A stretch of DNA of 64,000 nucleotides from Caulobacter sp. GTDB lineage: Bacteria > Pseudomonadota > Alphaproteobacteria > Caulobacterales > Caulobacteraceae. Positions within the stretch are counted from its first letter, which is position 1. Every line of letters starts with the position of its first letter. Below are positions 41,583-50,388 of this stretch, in pieces. The stretch spans positions 1 through 64,000 of the forward strand of contig NZ_JAGIBH010000003.1 in the NCBI RefSeq assembly GCF_017744445.1, given 5' to 3'. Made by a program: the position numbers and the translations under genes. A model generated the notes under the pieces. That model searched no databases, was not told the DNA's origin, and saw nothing but the letters and a program-made list of their open reading frames with translations.

Positions 41583-42709
41583 GCGCGAGATTGTCCGGCG
41601 CCCGCATCCTGGCGGTGCTGATCAAGGAGTTCATCCAGCTCACCCGCGACCGGCTGACCTACGCCATGATCCTGGTCATGCCGATCGTGCAGCTCTTGCT
41701 GTTCGGCTACGCCATCAACAACGACCCGCGCGACCTGCCGACGGCGGTGCTGGTGCAGGACCAGGGGCCGATGGCGCGCTCGACCCTCTCGGCCCTGGTC
41801 AACAGCGGCTATTTCGAGATCGTCCGCACGGCGACCTCGCCCCGGGAGCTGGATGACGCGGTGGCGCGCGGCGAGGCGCAGTTCGCCCTGACCATCCCCG
41901 CCGACTTCACCCGCCGCGTGGTGCGAGGCGACGCGCCGCAGATCCTGGTCGAGGCCGACGCTTCGGATCCCGCCGCCACCGGCGGAGCCATCGCGGCCCT
42001 GGCCAACCTGCCGCGCACGGCGCTATCGCGCGACCTGGTGGGGGCCGTGGCCAAGCAGGGTGGCGATCCGTTCGAGGTGGTGATCCACCGTCGCTACAAT
42101 CCCGAGGCCATCACCTCGTACAATATCGTGCCGGGCCTGCTGGGCGTGATCCTGTCCATGACTCTGGTGATGATGACCTCGCTGGGCGTCACCCGCGAGT
42201 ATGAGCGCGGCACCATGGAGAGCCTGCTGGCGACGCCCGCACGGCCGATCGAGGTGATGATCGGCAAGCTGGCGCCCTATGTGGCCGTCGGGATCATCCA
42301 GACGGCGGTGATCCTGATGCTGGCGCGGGCGCTGTTCCAGATCCCGATGGCCGGCGGCTGGACGGCGCTTTGCCTGGGCGTCGTACTGTTCATCATCGGG
42401 TCGCTGGCCCTGGGATTCCTGATCTCGACCGTGGCCCGCACCCAGCTGCAGGCGATGCAGATGTCGTTCTTCTATATCTTCCCGTCGATCCTGCTGTCGG
42501 GCTTCATGTTCCCCTTCCGGGGCATGCCCGAGTGGGCGCAAGGCTTGGGGACCGTGATCCCGGTGACACACTTCCTTCGGGTGGTGCGGGGCGCCTTGCT
42601 CAAGGGGCTGGACGTCGCCCAGCTGTGGCCAAGTCTCTCCGCCCTCGGGGTGTTCGTCCTGGCCGTTTCGGCCCTGGCCATGGCCCGCTACCGCACCACT
42701 CTGGATTAG
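41579..42709 (+). CDS. ABC-2 type permease
   Basis: This 376-residue permease has an N-terminal segment (LTYAMILVMPIVQLLLFGYA), a large periplasmic domain (about 45-170) and five further membrane helices with the family motif EYERGTMESLLATPARPIEV. It completes a YbhFSR-like exporter with the two preceding genes. Only one permease gene is present, so it probably acts as a homodimer. Confidence 0.92.
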   Translation: MSARLSGARILAVLIKEFIQLTRDRLTYAMILVMPIVQLLLFGYAINNDPRDLPTAVLVQDQGPMARSTLSALVNSGYFEIVRTATSPRELDDAVARGEAQFALTIPADFTRRVVRGDAPQILVEADASDPAATGGAIAALANLPRTALSRDLVGAVAKQGGDPFEVVIHRRYNPEAITSYNIVPGLLGVILSMTLVMMTSLGVTREYERGTMESLLATPARPIEVMIGKLAPYVAVGIIQTAVILMLARALFQIPMAGGWTALCLGVVLFIIGSLALGFLISTVARTQLQAMQMSFFYIFPSILLSGFMFPFRGMPEWAQGLGTVIPVTHFLRVVRGALLKGLDVAQLWPSLSALGVFVLAVSALAMARYRTTLD

Positions 42710-43056
42710 CCTCGCATCTGGCCAAGGTTGGTCGAGGACCTGACGGAAGCTGTGAAAAGGTGAGGTTTTTCGGCGACGATCTGCGAATGCTTGACCATTT
42801 CCTGGCTTCAAGCCCTTGCGTGCAAACGGTTCACGTGCGAACCCAGCGGAGCAGACGCTTATCTTCCGTGGGAGACGGCGGGCACGCTCGGAAGTTGATT
42901 CTGAGGGGCGGTCTTGTTGAGCTTTCCTGAGCAAAGGGCAGGGGGGCGAAACCTGACGAGTGTGTCTTTGCTGACACTTTCCCGTGGCGTTCGCCTTGGT
43001 ATAACAATGCTCGGTCGGTCTCCGGCCTGGGCAGGGCAATAGAGGGCTCTTCAACT
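42710..43056. other. Promoter region of the OmpA-like gene
   Basis: A 347-base region without a gene. Near its end, TATAAC about 60 bases before the start codon is a -10 candidate, and a GATTC (CcrM-type) site lies at about 42896. No terminator for the ABC operon is evident. Confidence 0.4.
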
Positions 43057-44262
43057 ATGAAACTCAACCTCCTGGCAGGAGCTGCTCTGGCCGCGGTGTT
43101 CGCCGCGTCGGGCGTTTCGGCCCAAGAGACCGGCTGGTACGGCGCGGTCGACCTTGGCTATCACTGGCCGCAGAGCGTGAAGACCGAGTCGGACCAAAAC
43201 GCTCCGGACGGCGCTCACTATCACTGGGCCTGGAAGTCCGAGAAGGACTGGACCGGCTTCGTGCGCCTGGGCTACCAGTTCAACCCGCACTGGCGTGCTG
43301 AAGTCGAAGGCGGCTATCGCCCCGGCGACCTGAAGAGCGTCCACGGCCCCGCTCAGCGTCTGCCGGTCGGCCTCTGCACCCCGGGCGTGACCCGCACCGC
43401 CGCCGCTCCGACCTGCGGCTCGCCGGACGGCTCGATCGAAGCCTGGACCCTGATGGCGAATGTCATCTATGACTTCGCTCCGGACTCGTGGCTGAACCCC
43501 TTCCTGGGCGCTGGCGTCGGCATCAACCGCCTGGACGTCAAGACCCTGGGTCAGTTCAGCAGCGTCCCGGGCGCCATCACGGCGACCAACCCGGCCATCC
43601 AGAACCTGACCGTTGACGACGACGATCTCGCCATCGCTTGGCAAGCCATCGCCGGCGCCTCGATCAAGGCCACGGACAAGCTGAAGATCGACTTCACCTA
43701 CCGCTACATCACCGGCGGCGAGCACACCTGGCAGTCGCTGGGCTCGAACTCGCTGCAGCCGGGCGCCTTCGAAGGCCAGTACAAGGACCAGTCGGTGACC
43801 GTGGGTCTCCGCTACTCGTTCGCGTCGCCGCCTCCGCCGCCGCCGCCCCCGCCGCCTCCGCCTCCCCCGCCGCCTCCGCCTCCGCCGCCTCCCCCGCCGC
43901 CGCCGCCTCCGCCGCCGCCGCAGTATGAGGCCCGCGAGTTCATCGTGTACTTCCCGTTCGACCAATCGGTCCTTACGACGGAAGCGCAATCGGTGGTCAC
44001 GGAAGCCGCGAAGTACTCGAACGACGGCCACGCGACGAAGATCGTCGTCGTCGGTCACACCGACACGTCGGGTTCGCCGAAGTACAACGCCAAGCTCTCG
44101 GAACGCCGCGCCAAGGCCGTCGCTGACGCCCTGGTCTCGCAAGGCGTCCCGGCTGCCGTGCTCGGCGTCGACTGGAAGGGTGAAAGCGCTCCGGCCGTCG
44201 CTACCGGCGACGGTGTGAAGGAACCGCTGAACCGCCGTTCCACGATCTCGATCAACTTCTAA
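43057..44262 (+). CDS. OmpA-family outer-membrane protein with 31-proline hinge
   Basis: This 401-residue protein has signal peptide MKLNLLAGAALAAVFAASGVSA and an eight-strand beta-barrel (GWYGAVDLGYHW to VTVGLRYSFAS). An uninterrupted run of 31 prolines follows at residues 258-288 (43828-43920), then an OmpA-like peptidoglycan-binding domain (EFIVYFPFDQSVLT, VVVGHTDTSGSPKYNAKLSE, NRRSTISINF). It links the outer membrane to the cell wall. Codon use is strongly biased, as in highly expressed genes. A strong terminator follows. Confidence 0.94.
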   Translation: MKLNLLAGAALAAVFAASGVSAQETGWYGAVDLGYHWPQSVKTESDQNAPDGAHYHWAWKSEKDWTGFVRLGYQFNPHWRAEVEGGYRPGDLKSVHGPAQRLPVGLCTPGVTRTAAAPTCGSPDGSIEAWTLMANVIYDFAPDSWLNPFLGAGVGINRLDVKTLGQFSSVPGAITATNPAIQNLTVDDDDLAIAWQAIAGASIKATDKLKIDFTYRYITGGEHTWQSLGSNSLQPGAFEGQYKDQSVTVGLRYSFASPPPPPPPPPPPPPPPPPPPPPPPPPPPPPPPQYEAREFIVYFPFDQSVLTTEAQSVVTEAAKYSNDGHATKIVVVGHTDTSGSPKYNAKLSERRAKAVADALVSQGVPAAVLGVDWKGESAPAVATGDGVKEPLNRRSTISINF

Positions 44263-44287
44263 GATCGAATCGACTGAAGACTTGGGA

Positions 44288-44318
44288 GGGCCCGGCGGCG
44301 ACGCCGGGCCCTTTCTCT
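44288..44318 (+). terminator. Terminator of the OmpA-like gene
   Basis: GGGCCCGGCG..CGCCGGGCCC forms a near-perfect 24-base hairpin (44288-44311) followed by TTTCTCT. It begins 26 bases after the stop. Confidence 0.85.
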
Positions 44319-44639
44319 ATGTCGGGACCCCTGATTGGTCCCCAGCTGACGCTTGGCGTCCGGGTCCAGCGACCCCACATTGGACCCGGAGGCCCGATTT
44401 CCGGGGCTTTCGTCGCGGTCGTTCCGCACGCGAGTTCACGGGCGTCGTCCACCCCCGACCACTATCCCTTGTGGCCATCCTGTTAACGAACGGCGTTGTC
44501 CGGGGGCGGATCTCTGGAGGCGCCTTGCGGCGTCCTGTCGCGGCTGAAAAAAGTTCGCCCAGGCAACCCCTTGTCCCGCCTACGCAAGTTCGCGCCGTTC
44601 ACAGGTTGTTAACGAAAAACTGGGGTTCGAGGCGTTGAC

Positions 44640-44644
44640 GAGTC
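44640..44644. promoter_or_regulatory. GANTC (CcrM-type) site in nrdA promoter
   Basis: GAGTC about 105 bases before the nrdA start, just upstream of the NrdR-like boxes. A similar GATTC lies at 59277-59281 before nrdB. Confidence 0.4.
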
Positions 44645-44658
44645 ATTCACCCTTATGG

Positions 44659-44703
44659 CCCCATATCTGGGTTGAGGGGGCTCCTCAGCCACAAGATATA
44701 GCG
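44659..44703 (+). promoter_or_regulatory. Tandem NrdR-like boxes before nrdA
   Basis: CCCCATATCTGGGT (44659-44672, 9 of 14) and CACAAGATATAGCG (44690-44703, 12 of 14) resemble the NrdR consensus CACwATATmTwGTG. Their starts are 31 bp apart, about three helical turns, the usual spacing of NrdR sites. NrdR represses ribonucleotide reductase genes. Confidence 0.6.
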
Positions 44704-44747
44704 GCTGACCGGGGCACGTCCCTTCTCCGGAACACGCTGATTGAGCA

Positions 44748-46637
44748 ATGGATTTGGTCATGAACGGCAGTGAAGCGGCGAAGACGAGCGTTCGGAATGA
44801 AGCCCGCCTGGCGGCGATCAAGCCCGCCAAGCGCCCGCAGCTGGCGCTGGTGCAGAAGGTCCAGGTGGATCGCTCGCGCGACGCCCTGCTGACCGACTTC
44901 GGCAAGACCACCCTGGAAGATCGTTACCTGCTGCCGGGCGAGTCCTATCAGGACATGTTCGCCCGCGTATCGACGGCCTTCGCCGACGACGCCGAGCACG
45001 CCCAGCGCGTCTACGACTATATGAGCCGCCTGTGGTTCATGCCGGCCACCCCGGTGCTGTCGAACGGCGGCGCGGATCGCGGCCTGCCGATCAGCTGCTT
45101 CCTCAATGCCGTCAACGACAGCCTGGACGGCATCCTGGGCGTCTGGAACGAGAACGTCTGGCTGGCGGCCAACGGCGGCGGCATCGGCACCTACTGGGGC
45201 GGCGTCCGCTCGATCGGCGAGAAGGTCAAGGGCCAGGGCCAGACCTCGGGCATCATCCCCTTCATCCGCGTGATGGACTCGCTGACCCTGGCGATCAGCC
45301 AAGGCTCGCTGCGTCGCGGCTCGGCCGCCGTCTATCTCGACATCCACCACCCGGAAATCGAAGAGTTCCTCGAGATCCGCAAGCCGTCGGGCGACTTCAA
45401 CCGCAAGTCCCTGAACCTGCACCACGGCCTGTCGATCACCGACGAGTTCATGCACGCCGTGCGTGATGGGACCAAGTTCGGCCTGCGTTCGCCCAAGACC
45501 AACGAGGTCCTGCGTGAAGTCGACGCCCGCGCCCTGTGGCAGAAGGTCCTGGAGCTGCGCCTGCAGACCGGCGAGCCCTACCTGATCTTCTCCGACACCG
45601 TGAACAAGGCCATGCCGTCGTTCCAGCGCGAGCTGGGCCTGAAGGTGCGCCAGTCGAACCTGTGCAGCGAGATCATGCTGCACACCGGCACCGACCACCT
45701 GGGCAACGAGCGCACCGCCGTCTGCTGCCTGTCGTCGGTCAATGCCGAGACCTTCCTGGAATGGCGCGACCACCCGACGTTCATCGAGGACGTCATGCGC
45801 TTCCTGGACAACGTCCTGCAGGACTTCATCGACCGCGCCCCGGACGCGGCCGCGACCGCCGCCTACGCCGCGATGCGCGAGCGTTCGGTGGGCCTGGGCC
45901 TGATGGGCTTCCACAGCTTCCTGCAGAGCCAGAACGTTCCGTTCGAGAGCGCCCTGGCCAAGAGCTGGAACATGCGGATGTTCAAGCACCTGCGCCGCGA
46001 AGCCGACAAGGCCTCCATCGCTCTGGGTGAAGAGAAGGGCCCGTGCCCGGACGCCGCCGATCGCGGCTCGGTCGAGCGCTTCTCGCACAAGCTGGCCATC
46101 GCCCCGACCGCCTCGATCTCGATCATCTGCGGCGGCACGTCGGCGGGCATCGAGCCGATCCCGGCCAACATCTACACCCACAAGACCCTGTCGGGCTCGT
46201 TCGCGGTGAAGAACCCCTATCTGGAGACCCTGCTCGAGGAGAAGGGCCAGAACACCGACGCGGTGTGGGGCTCGATCCTGGAGAACGAAGGCTCGGTCCA
46301 GCACCTGGACTTCCTGAGCCAGGACGAGAAGGACGTCTACAAGACCGCCTTCGAACTGGATCAGCGCTGGGTGGTCGAGCTGGCCGCCGACCGCACGCCG
46401 GAAATCTGCCAGAGCCAGTCCGTCAACGTCTTCCTGCCGGGCGACGTCGACAAGTGGGACCTGCACATGCTGCACTGGATGGCCTGGGAGCGCGGCGTGA
46501 AGTCGCTGTACTACCTGCGCTCCAAGTCGGTGCAGCGCGCGGCCTATGCCGGCGCTGACGAGAAGGCGGAAGCCGTCAGCAGCGGCTTCGACGTGCCGGA
46601 AAAGACCGACTACGACGAGTGCCTGGCCTGCCAATAA
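44748..46637 (+). CDS. nrdA: Ribonucleotide reductase large subunit, class I, no ATP cone
   Basis: This 629-residue catalytic subunit reduces ribonucleoside diphosphates. The active-site cysteines are in LPISCFLN (C117), RQSNLCSEI (C306) and ERTAVCCLS (C326/C327). The C-terminal shuttle pair is in DECLACQ (C625/C628). It is shorter than E. coli NrdA (about 760 residues), and its N-terminal 35-residue segment does not contain an ATP cone, so dATP overall inhibition is probably absent. The start may be 44748 or 44760; neither has a strong ribosome site. nrdB lies 12.7 kb away, not in the same operon. Confidence 0.95.
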   Translation: MDLVMNGSEAAKTSVRNEARLAAIKPAKRPQLALVQKVQVDRSRDALLTDFGKTTLEDRYLLPGESYQDMFARVSTAFADDAEHAQRVYDYMSRLWFMPATPVLSNGGADRGLPISCFLNAVNDSLDGILGVWNENVWLAANGGGIGTYWGGVRSIGEKVKGQGQTSGIIPFIRVMDSLTLAISQGSLRRGSAAVYLDIHHPEIEEFLEIRKPSGDFNRKSLNLHHGLSITDEFMHAVRDGTKFGLRSPKTNEVLREVDARALWQKVLELRLQTGEPYLIFSDTVNKAMPSFQRELGLKVRQSNLCSEIMLHTGTDHLGNERTAVCCLSSVNAETFLEWRDHPTFIEDVMRFLDNVLQDFIDRAPDAAATAAYAAMRERSVGLGLMGFHSFLQSQNVPFESALAKSWNMRMFKHLRREADKASIALGEEKGPCPDAADRGSVERFSHKLAIAPTASISIICGGTSAGIEPIPANIYTHKTLSGSFAVKNPYLETLLEEKGQNTDAVWGSILENEGSVQHLDFLSQDEKDVYKTAFELDQRWVVELAADRTPEICQSQSVNVFLPGDVDKWDLHMLHWMAWERGVKSLYYLRSKSVQRAAYAGADEKAEAVSSGFDVPEKTDYDECLACQ

Positions 46638-46663
46638 GGTCTGTCACAGACTCAGATTAAGCG

Positions 46664-46696
46664 ACGGCGGCGTGAGTGATCACGCCGCCGTTTCCT
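46664..46696 (+). terminator. Terminator of nrdA
   Basis: ACGGCGGCGTGA (46664-46675) pairs perfectly with TCACGCCGCCGT (46680-46691) around GTGA, followed by TTCCTT. Confidence 0.8.
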
Positions 46697-46819
46697 TATG
46701 GCGTAACGGTTCGGGGGAACCGTAGGCGTTTACGGCTGTTCACCACGTGCGCATTCGTCGCGGTGGACAGGCGACGCGAAGCGCGTAGGCTGGGTGGCAG
46801 TTGGATTGGGGAATCCGTG

Positions 46820-47812
46820 ATGCGTAGCGCTGGGGAGCGTCGTATCTTGTGCCTTGTGGCCGTACTGGCCATGACGGGCGCTCATGCGTCATCGGCCTGT
46901 GCGGCTGCCAAGGCCGCCAAGGTCAAGGCGTCAGATAAGGCCGCCTCGGCCGCCAGCAAGCCTGCCCCGCCGATTTCTTTCCAGGTCAAACCCGAGACCC
47001 TGCGCCCGCTGGATCCCAGCAGCGCGACCGGCTTCATGACCAGCGCCATCGACGCGCCGGAAGGCGAGATCGAAGGCGGTTTCGCCCTCTCGCCCGCCGC
47101 CGCCATCGCCGGCGACGCCCGCATCCTGGACGCCGACCGCTTCTATGACGGCATGGGCCCGGTGACCTGGCGCTCGAACGCCTTCACCCGCCAGGCCGCG
47201 GCCGGCGGCCCGATCGACAGCGTGCGCGTCTCGATGGCCGGCGTGGCCCGCACCGCCGGGGTCGCACCCCTCACGCTCGTCCGTCCCGACAGCGACGCCT
47301 ACGACGTCCAGGACGTCGACGTGACCGTGACTCGCGGCTGGCCCGCCGCCGTCGCCCTGAAGGGCCGCAGGTTCGCCCTCGACGTCACGCCGCACGCCGG
47401 ACTGGGCTTCGGCGCCGCCGGCGGCTCGGCCGAGGCCGGCGCCACGGTGCGCCTGGGCAAGAAGAAGAACATGGGCGACCGGGTGAACGACGCTCTGGGC
47501 GTTCGCGAAGGCGACGACGCTTTCGGCGATCGCGGGCGCTGGTACATCTTCGCCGCCGCCAGCGGTCGGGCCGTGGGCTTCAACATGCTGCGCGGCCAGA
47601 ATGGCGACTGGGCCCGGGCGGGCCTGACGCAGGACACCACCAGCCGCCTGATCGGCGACAGCCAGGCTGGCGTCGCCTGGCGCCGGGGTCCGATGCAGGC
47701 TTCGCTGGGCTACATCCACCGCGAGATCAAGGCCAAGGAAGGCATCATGGGCCTGGCCACGCAGAAGGATGACGTGGTGGCGCTGTCGTTCAGCCTCAAA
47801 CCGCACTGGTAA
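46820..47812 (+). CDS. LpxR-like (DUF2219) outer-membrane protein
   Basis: This 330-residue exported protein has a signal region ILCLVAVLAMTGAHASSACA. The C-terminal half resembles the lipid A deacylase LpxR/DUF2219 family: WYIFAAASGRAVGFNMLRGQ, STDT-type TTSRLIGDSQAGVAWRRGP and SLGYIHREIK, ending in a strand terminated by W. The active-site residues of LpxR cannot be assigned confidently, so enzymatic activity is unsure. The start at 46820 is preceded by GGGGAATCC. Confidence 0.65.
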   Translation: MRSAGERRILCLVAVLAMTGAHASSACAAAKAAKVKASDKAASAASKPAPPISFQVKPETLRPLDPSSATGFMTSAIDAPEGEIEGGFALSPAAAIAGDARILDADRFYDGMGPVTWRSNAFTRQAAAGGPIDSVRVSMAGVARTAGVAPLTLVRPDSDAYDVQDVDVTVTRGWPAAVALKGRRFALDVTPHAGLGFGAAGGSAEAGATVRLGKKKNMGDRVNDALGVREGDDAFGDRGRWYIFAAASGRAVGFNMLRGQNGDWARAGLTQDTTSRLIGDSQAGVAWRRGPMQASLGYIHREIKAKEGIMGLATQKDDVVALSFSLKPHW

Positions 47813-47894
47813 AAGGCTTTCAGCCCTATAAAGCTTGTGTTTCCGGTCGCTTTCATGCAGCAAGCGCCGGTCCTTTCATTGCACCAGCGAGACC

Positions 47895-48236
47895 ATGAGC
47901 GAGAGCGAGCCCCCGCGCCGCAAGACCCTGAGCCTCAAGAGCCCGGTCGCCGCCCCCGGCGGGCCGCCGCCGCTCGAGCGCATGGTCAAGCCGTCGGCCC
48001 GCACCACCGTGTTCACGCCCCAGGCCCCGCCGCCGGTCGAGCCGCCGCCGCCTCCGGCGACCGGTGACTGGAAGTGCAAGCCCTGCGGCACGCGCTTCGA
48101 CCCGCCGGCCGAGCTGGCCGACGAGGACTCGGTGCGTTGCCCGTCGTGCAATGCGCGCCTGGGCCTGGCTTCGGATTTCCGCAGCGACCCGCCGAACGTG
48201 GCCAAGCTGCGGGCCCGCTGGCTGAAGAAGGCTTAA
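47895..48236 (+). CDS. Zinc-ribbon protein with Pro-rich linker
   Basis: This 113-residue protein has a basic N-terminus, a Pro-rich middle (FTPQAPPPVEPPPPPATG), and one zinc ribbon formed by two CxxC knuckles (WKCKPCGTRF and VRCPSCNARL). It ends in a basic helix (KLRARWLKK). It may bind nucleic acid or protein; the exact role is unknown. Confidence 0.75.
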   Translation: MSESEPPRRKTLSLKSPVAAPGGPPPLERMVKPSARTTVFTPQAPPPVEPPPPPATGDWKCKPCGTRFDPPAELADEDSVRCPSCNARLGLASDFRSDPPNVAKLRARWLKKA

Positions 48237-48242
48237 GGGGTT

Positions 48243-48437
48243 CTAGACCCCCGCCGCCTCGTGCCGGCGGAAGTTCAGCGGATCAAAACCCTCGATCCAG
48301 CCCTTCAGGAACAGGCCCTCGGGGTGCTGGGCCTCGTGCGTGTCGACCTCGTAGACCTGACCGGCGAAGACGCCTAGATGCGGCAGGTCCATGCCGGTGC
48401 GGATCAGCAGATCGCCTTGGCGAAACGTCGTGTGCAT
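48243..48437 (-). CDS. Small uncharacterised protein (64 aa)
   Basis: This short, acidic/aromatic protein begins MHTTFRQGDLLIRTGMDLPH and contains YEVDTHEAQHPEGLFLKGWI. It looks like a folded small domain. The start at 48437 was chosen from GGAGAGGGAGCC upstream. It is convergent with the zinc-ribbon gene, seven bases apart. Family not recognised. Confidence 0.6.
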   Translation of the reverse strand: MHTTFRQGDLLIRTGMDLPHLGVFAGQVYEVDTHEAQHPEGLFLKGWIEGFDPLNFRRHEAAGV

Positions 48438-48805
48438 GTGTGTGGGGCTCCCTCTCCGGGCGCGATACTGGCGCGCGGAACGGCCAGGACAACACACGAA
48501 GATTTCAGGACGAAGACGGGAACCTTTCGGGCGCTGGAGCGTGCGGCGCTGCGCGCTGCAGCCTTCGCGGGACCTGAGAGGCTACCGCAGGGCGGCTTTC
48601 GACCCATACTTGCCCCCTCCGCGCTGACGCGCTCCTCCCCCTTAGGGGGAAGAAGGAGCGATCACCTTCCGCCCCCTCTGGGGGCGGACGACCGCGTAGC
48701 GGTCAGGTGGGGGCCTGCGGCGGTGGCCGCTCTCCAACCTTCGCGGAACCGCCTCGGGCCTGCTAGAAGCGCAGGTCCGCCCATAGCGCCTATGAGGAAG
48801 AAGAC
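48438..48805. repeat. Intergenic region with palindromic repeats
   Basis: A 368-base region. Around 48607-48710 are CCTCCCCCTTAGGGGGAAGA and CCGCCCCCTCTGGGGGCGGA hairpins with a CCGCGTAGCGG core. These resemble the 165-341 and 58218-58489 elements, but only a single half is clear. The stretch 48530-48590 has a diverged relative of the 58130 repeat. No gene is visible. Confidence 0.5.
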
Positions 48806-49069
48806 GTGAACCCGCTAGCGGAACCTGTGTGGGCCGACTCCGACCACTTCGAGCGCACCTATCTGATGTGGCAGCCCAAGGAAGAGCTGGGAGTCCTGTT
48901 GATCGACGAACACGATGGCCAGTCGCCGACGGTGGTTTTCTGTTCGCTGTTCAATGAGCCCGAGCGTGTCTTCTACGAAGGGCGCGACGCGAGGCGCGCC
49001 GGACTGACACTCGCGGAGCTCAAAAGTGTTGTCGCCATCCTGGAGAAGAAGCTTGGCGGCCAGACATAG
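48806..49069 (+). CDS. Small uncharacterised protein (87 aa)
   Basis: This soluble-looking protein has a WADSDHFERTYLMWQPKEEL start, a central beta-rich region (LGVLLIDEHDGQSPTVVFCS) and a C-terminal helix (LTLAELKSVVAILEKKLGG). GTG start with GAGGAAGAAGAC upstream. Family not recognised. Confidence 0.6.
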   Translation: MNPLAEPVWADSDHFERTYLMWQPKEELGVLLIDEHDGQSPTVVFCSLFNEPERVFYEGRDARRAGLTLAELKSVVAILEKKLGGQT

Positions 49070-49107
49070 GCTGAGCGTCGGCCAACCGCCCAAGAGCGAC
49101 CTCGCCC

Positions 49108-50376
49108 CTAAGGCTCCAGCGGCGCCTCGACGCCCACCGGGCCGGGCTCATCCCGCACGATGACGCCCGTGCCGGCCGAGATCGAGGGGACCTGTTTCTT
49201 GAAGAGGCCGCGCCACAGGCTCTGTTCCTCGACCGCGCTGGTCCAGGCGCCGCCGTCCTGGGCCAGCTGGTGACCGGCGTCGTAAATGCGGCGCATCAGA
49301 TCGGTCTCGAACTTCAGCAGGTTGAAGCCTTCGAAGCTGTTGGGGATCGAGGCCACGCTGAGCGGCAGGTTGTGGCGCGCGCAGAAACCGGCGGCCAGGC
49401 TCAGGGCCTGGCGATACGAGAACCGCAGCATGGTGTCGAAGCTGCGGGCCATGATCGAGGCCACGCCGGGCGGGGTCGACTGGGTCGAGGGATCCAGCAC
49501 CGTGTTGACGATCACGTGCACGCGGCCGCGCCGGAAGCGGGGGCCCAGATTGCGCCAATGCAGCAGGGCGTCGGGCATCAAAAAGAGCGGCGCGGCGACG
49601 CCGCCGTCGACATGCATTTCCTGGTAGCGGTGGCCGTCGACCTCGACCTCGATCAGCTTGGGCGGGAAGATGCCCGGCACCGAGGACGAGGCGACCAGCA
49701 GGGCGCGGAACAGCTTCAGGGCCTCGTCGCCGCCATGGGTGGCGATCTCGCCCATGTCCCAGACCACGGCGCGCTGGCTGTCCAGGTTGGTGGTGGCGAT
49801 CAGCAGGCGGCGGCCCTTGGCGTGCTCGACGGCGACGGCCTCGACCATCTCCTGGTCGACGAAGGTCTCGACCAGGGCGTCCAGGCTCTCGCCCTTGAAG
49901 ATGCTGGGGCCCAGGGCGGGGGCCAGGCGGCGCAGGCTGAGCAACTCGGTGGCGTGGCCGCCGACATAGGCGTCGGTCAGGCGCTCGTCCCAGGCCGGGC
50001 CCAGGAAGGCCAGGGGGGCGATCAGGGCGCCGGTCGAGACGCCGGTGACGATGGCGAAGTCGGGGCGGCGGCCGGCCTTGGATAGGCCCGTCAGCACGCC
50101 CGCGCCATAGGCGCCGCCGGCCGCGCCGCCGGACAGGGCCAGGATGTTGAACTCGTCGCGGCCGATCAGCGAGCGCAGCGGGGCCAGGCGGTCGGCGGCG
50201 CTGCGCAGGGCGTCGTCGGCCTGGTCGACCGACAGGCGCACGCCCGGAAAGCCGGCGGCCTCGACATGGCGGTCGGACGGCGGAGCGGCCAGGCGCTTGC
50301 CGCGCAGCGGATCGGCGGTCTTCCAGTCCTTGAAGAAGCCCTGGAGGCTGAATGTGCCGTTCGGGTCCTTTTCCAA
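49108..50376 (-). CDS. Patatin-like phospholipase
   Basis: This 422-residue protein has a patatin core: NILALSGGAAGGAYGAGVLTGL (oxyanion GGxxG), catalytic serine in GVSTGALIAPLAF, and the Asp of the dyad in VDGGVAAPLFLM. It is predicted to hydrolyse acyl esters of membrane lipids. TTG start with GAGGACCACC, 12 bases after the stop of the hemolysin III gene, so the two are probably one operon. Confidence 0.88.
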   Translation of the reverse strand: MEKDPNGTFSLQGFFKDWKTADPLRGKRLAAPPSDRHVEAAGFPGVRLSVDQADDALRSAADRLAPLRSLIGRDEFNILALSGGAAGGAYGAGVLTGLSKAGRRPDFAIVTGVSTGALIAPLAFLGPAWDERLTDAYVGGHATELLSLRRLAPALGPSIFKGESLDALVETFVDQEMVEAVAVEHAKGRRLLIATTNLDSQRAVVWDMGEIATHGGDEALKLFRALLVASSSVPGIFPPKLIEVEVDGHRYQEMHVDGGVAAPLFLMPDALLHWRNLGPRFRRGRVHVIVNTVLDPSTQSTPPGVASIMARSFDTMLRFSYRQALSLAAGFCARHNLPLSVASIPNSFEGFNLLKFETDLMRRIYDAGHQLAQDGGAWTSAVEEQSLWRGLFKKQVPSISAGTGVIVRDEPGPVGVEAPLEP

Positions 50377-50388
50377 GGTGGTCCTCTG

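Larger units (their letters stand above)
44263..44747. other. Intergenic region between ompA-type gene and nrdA
   Basis: This 485-base stretch contains the ompA terminator (44288-44318), a diverged palindromic repeat around 44330-44400, two TTAACGAA half-sites (about 44482 and 44609), a GAGTC site (44640-44644) and two NrdR-like boxes (44659-44672, 44690-44703). No gene is visible. Confidence 0.6.

Noticed and set aside
43812..44000. Poly-glycine minus-strand frame
   Set aside because: Mirror of the proline-coding tract of the OmpA-like gene.
44476..44620. CtrA binding sites (TTAA-N7-TTAA) before nrdA
   Set aside because: Only isolated TTAACGAA half-sites (about 44482 and 44609); no properly spaced partner.
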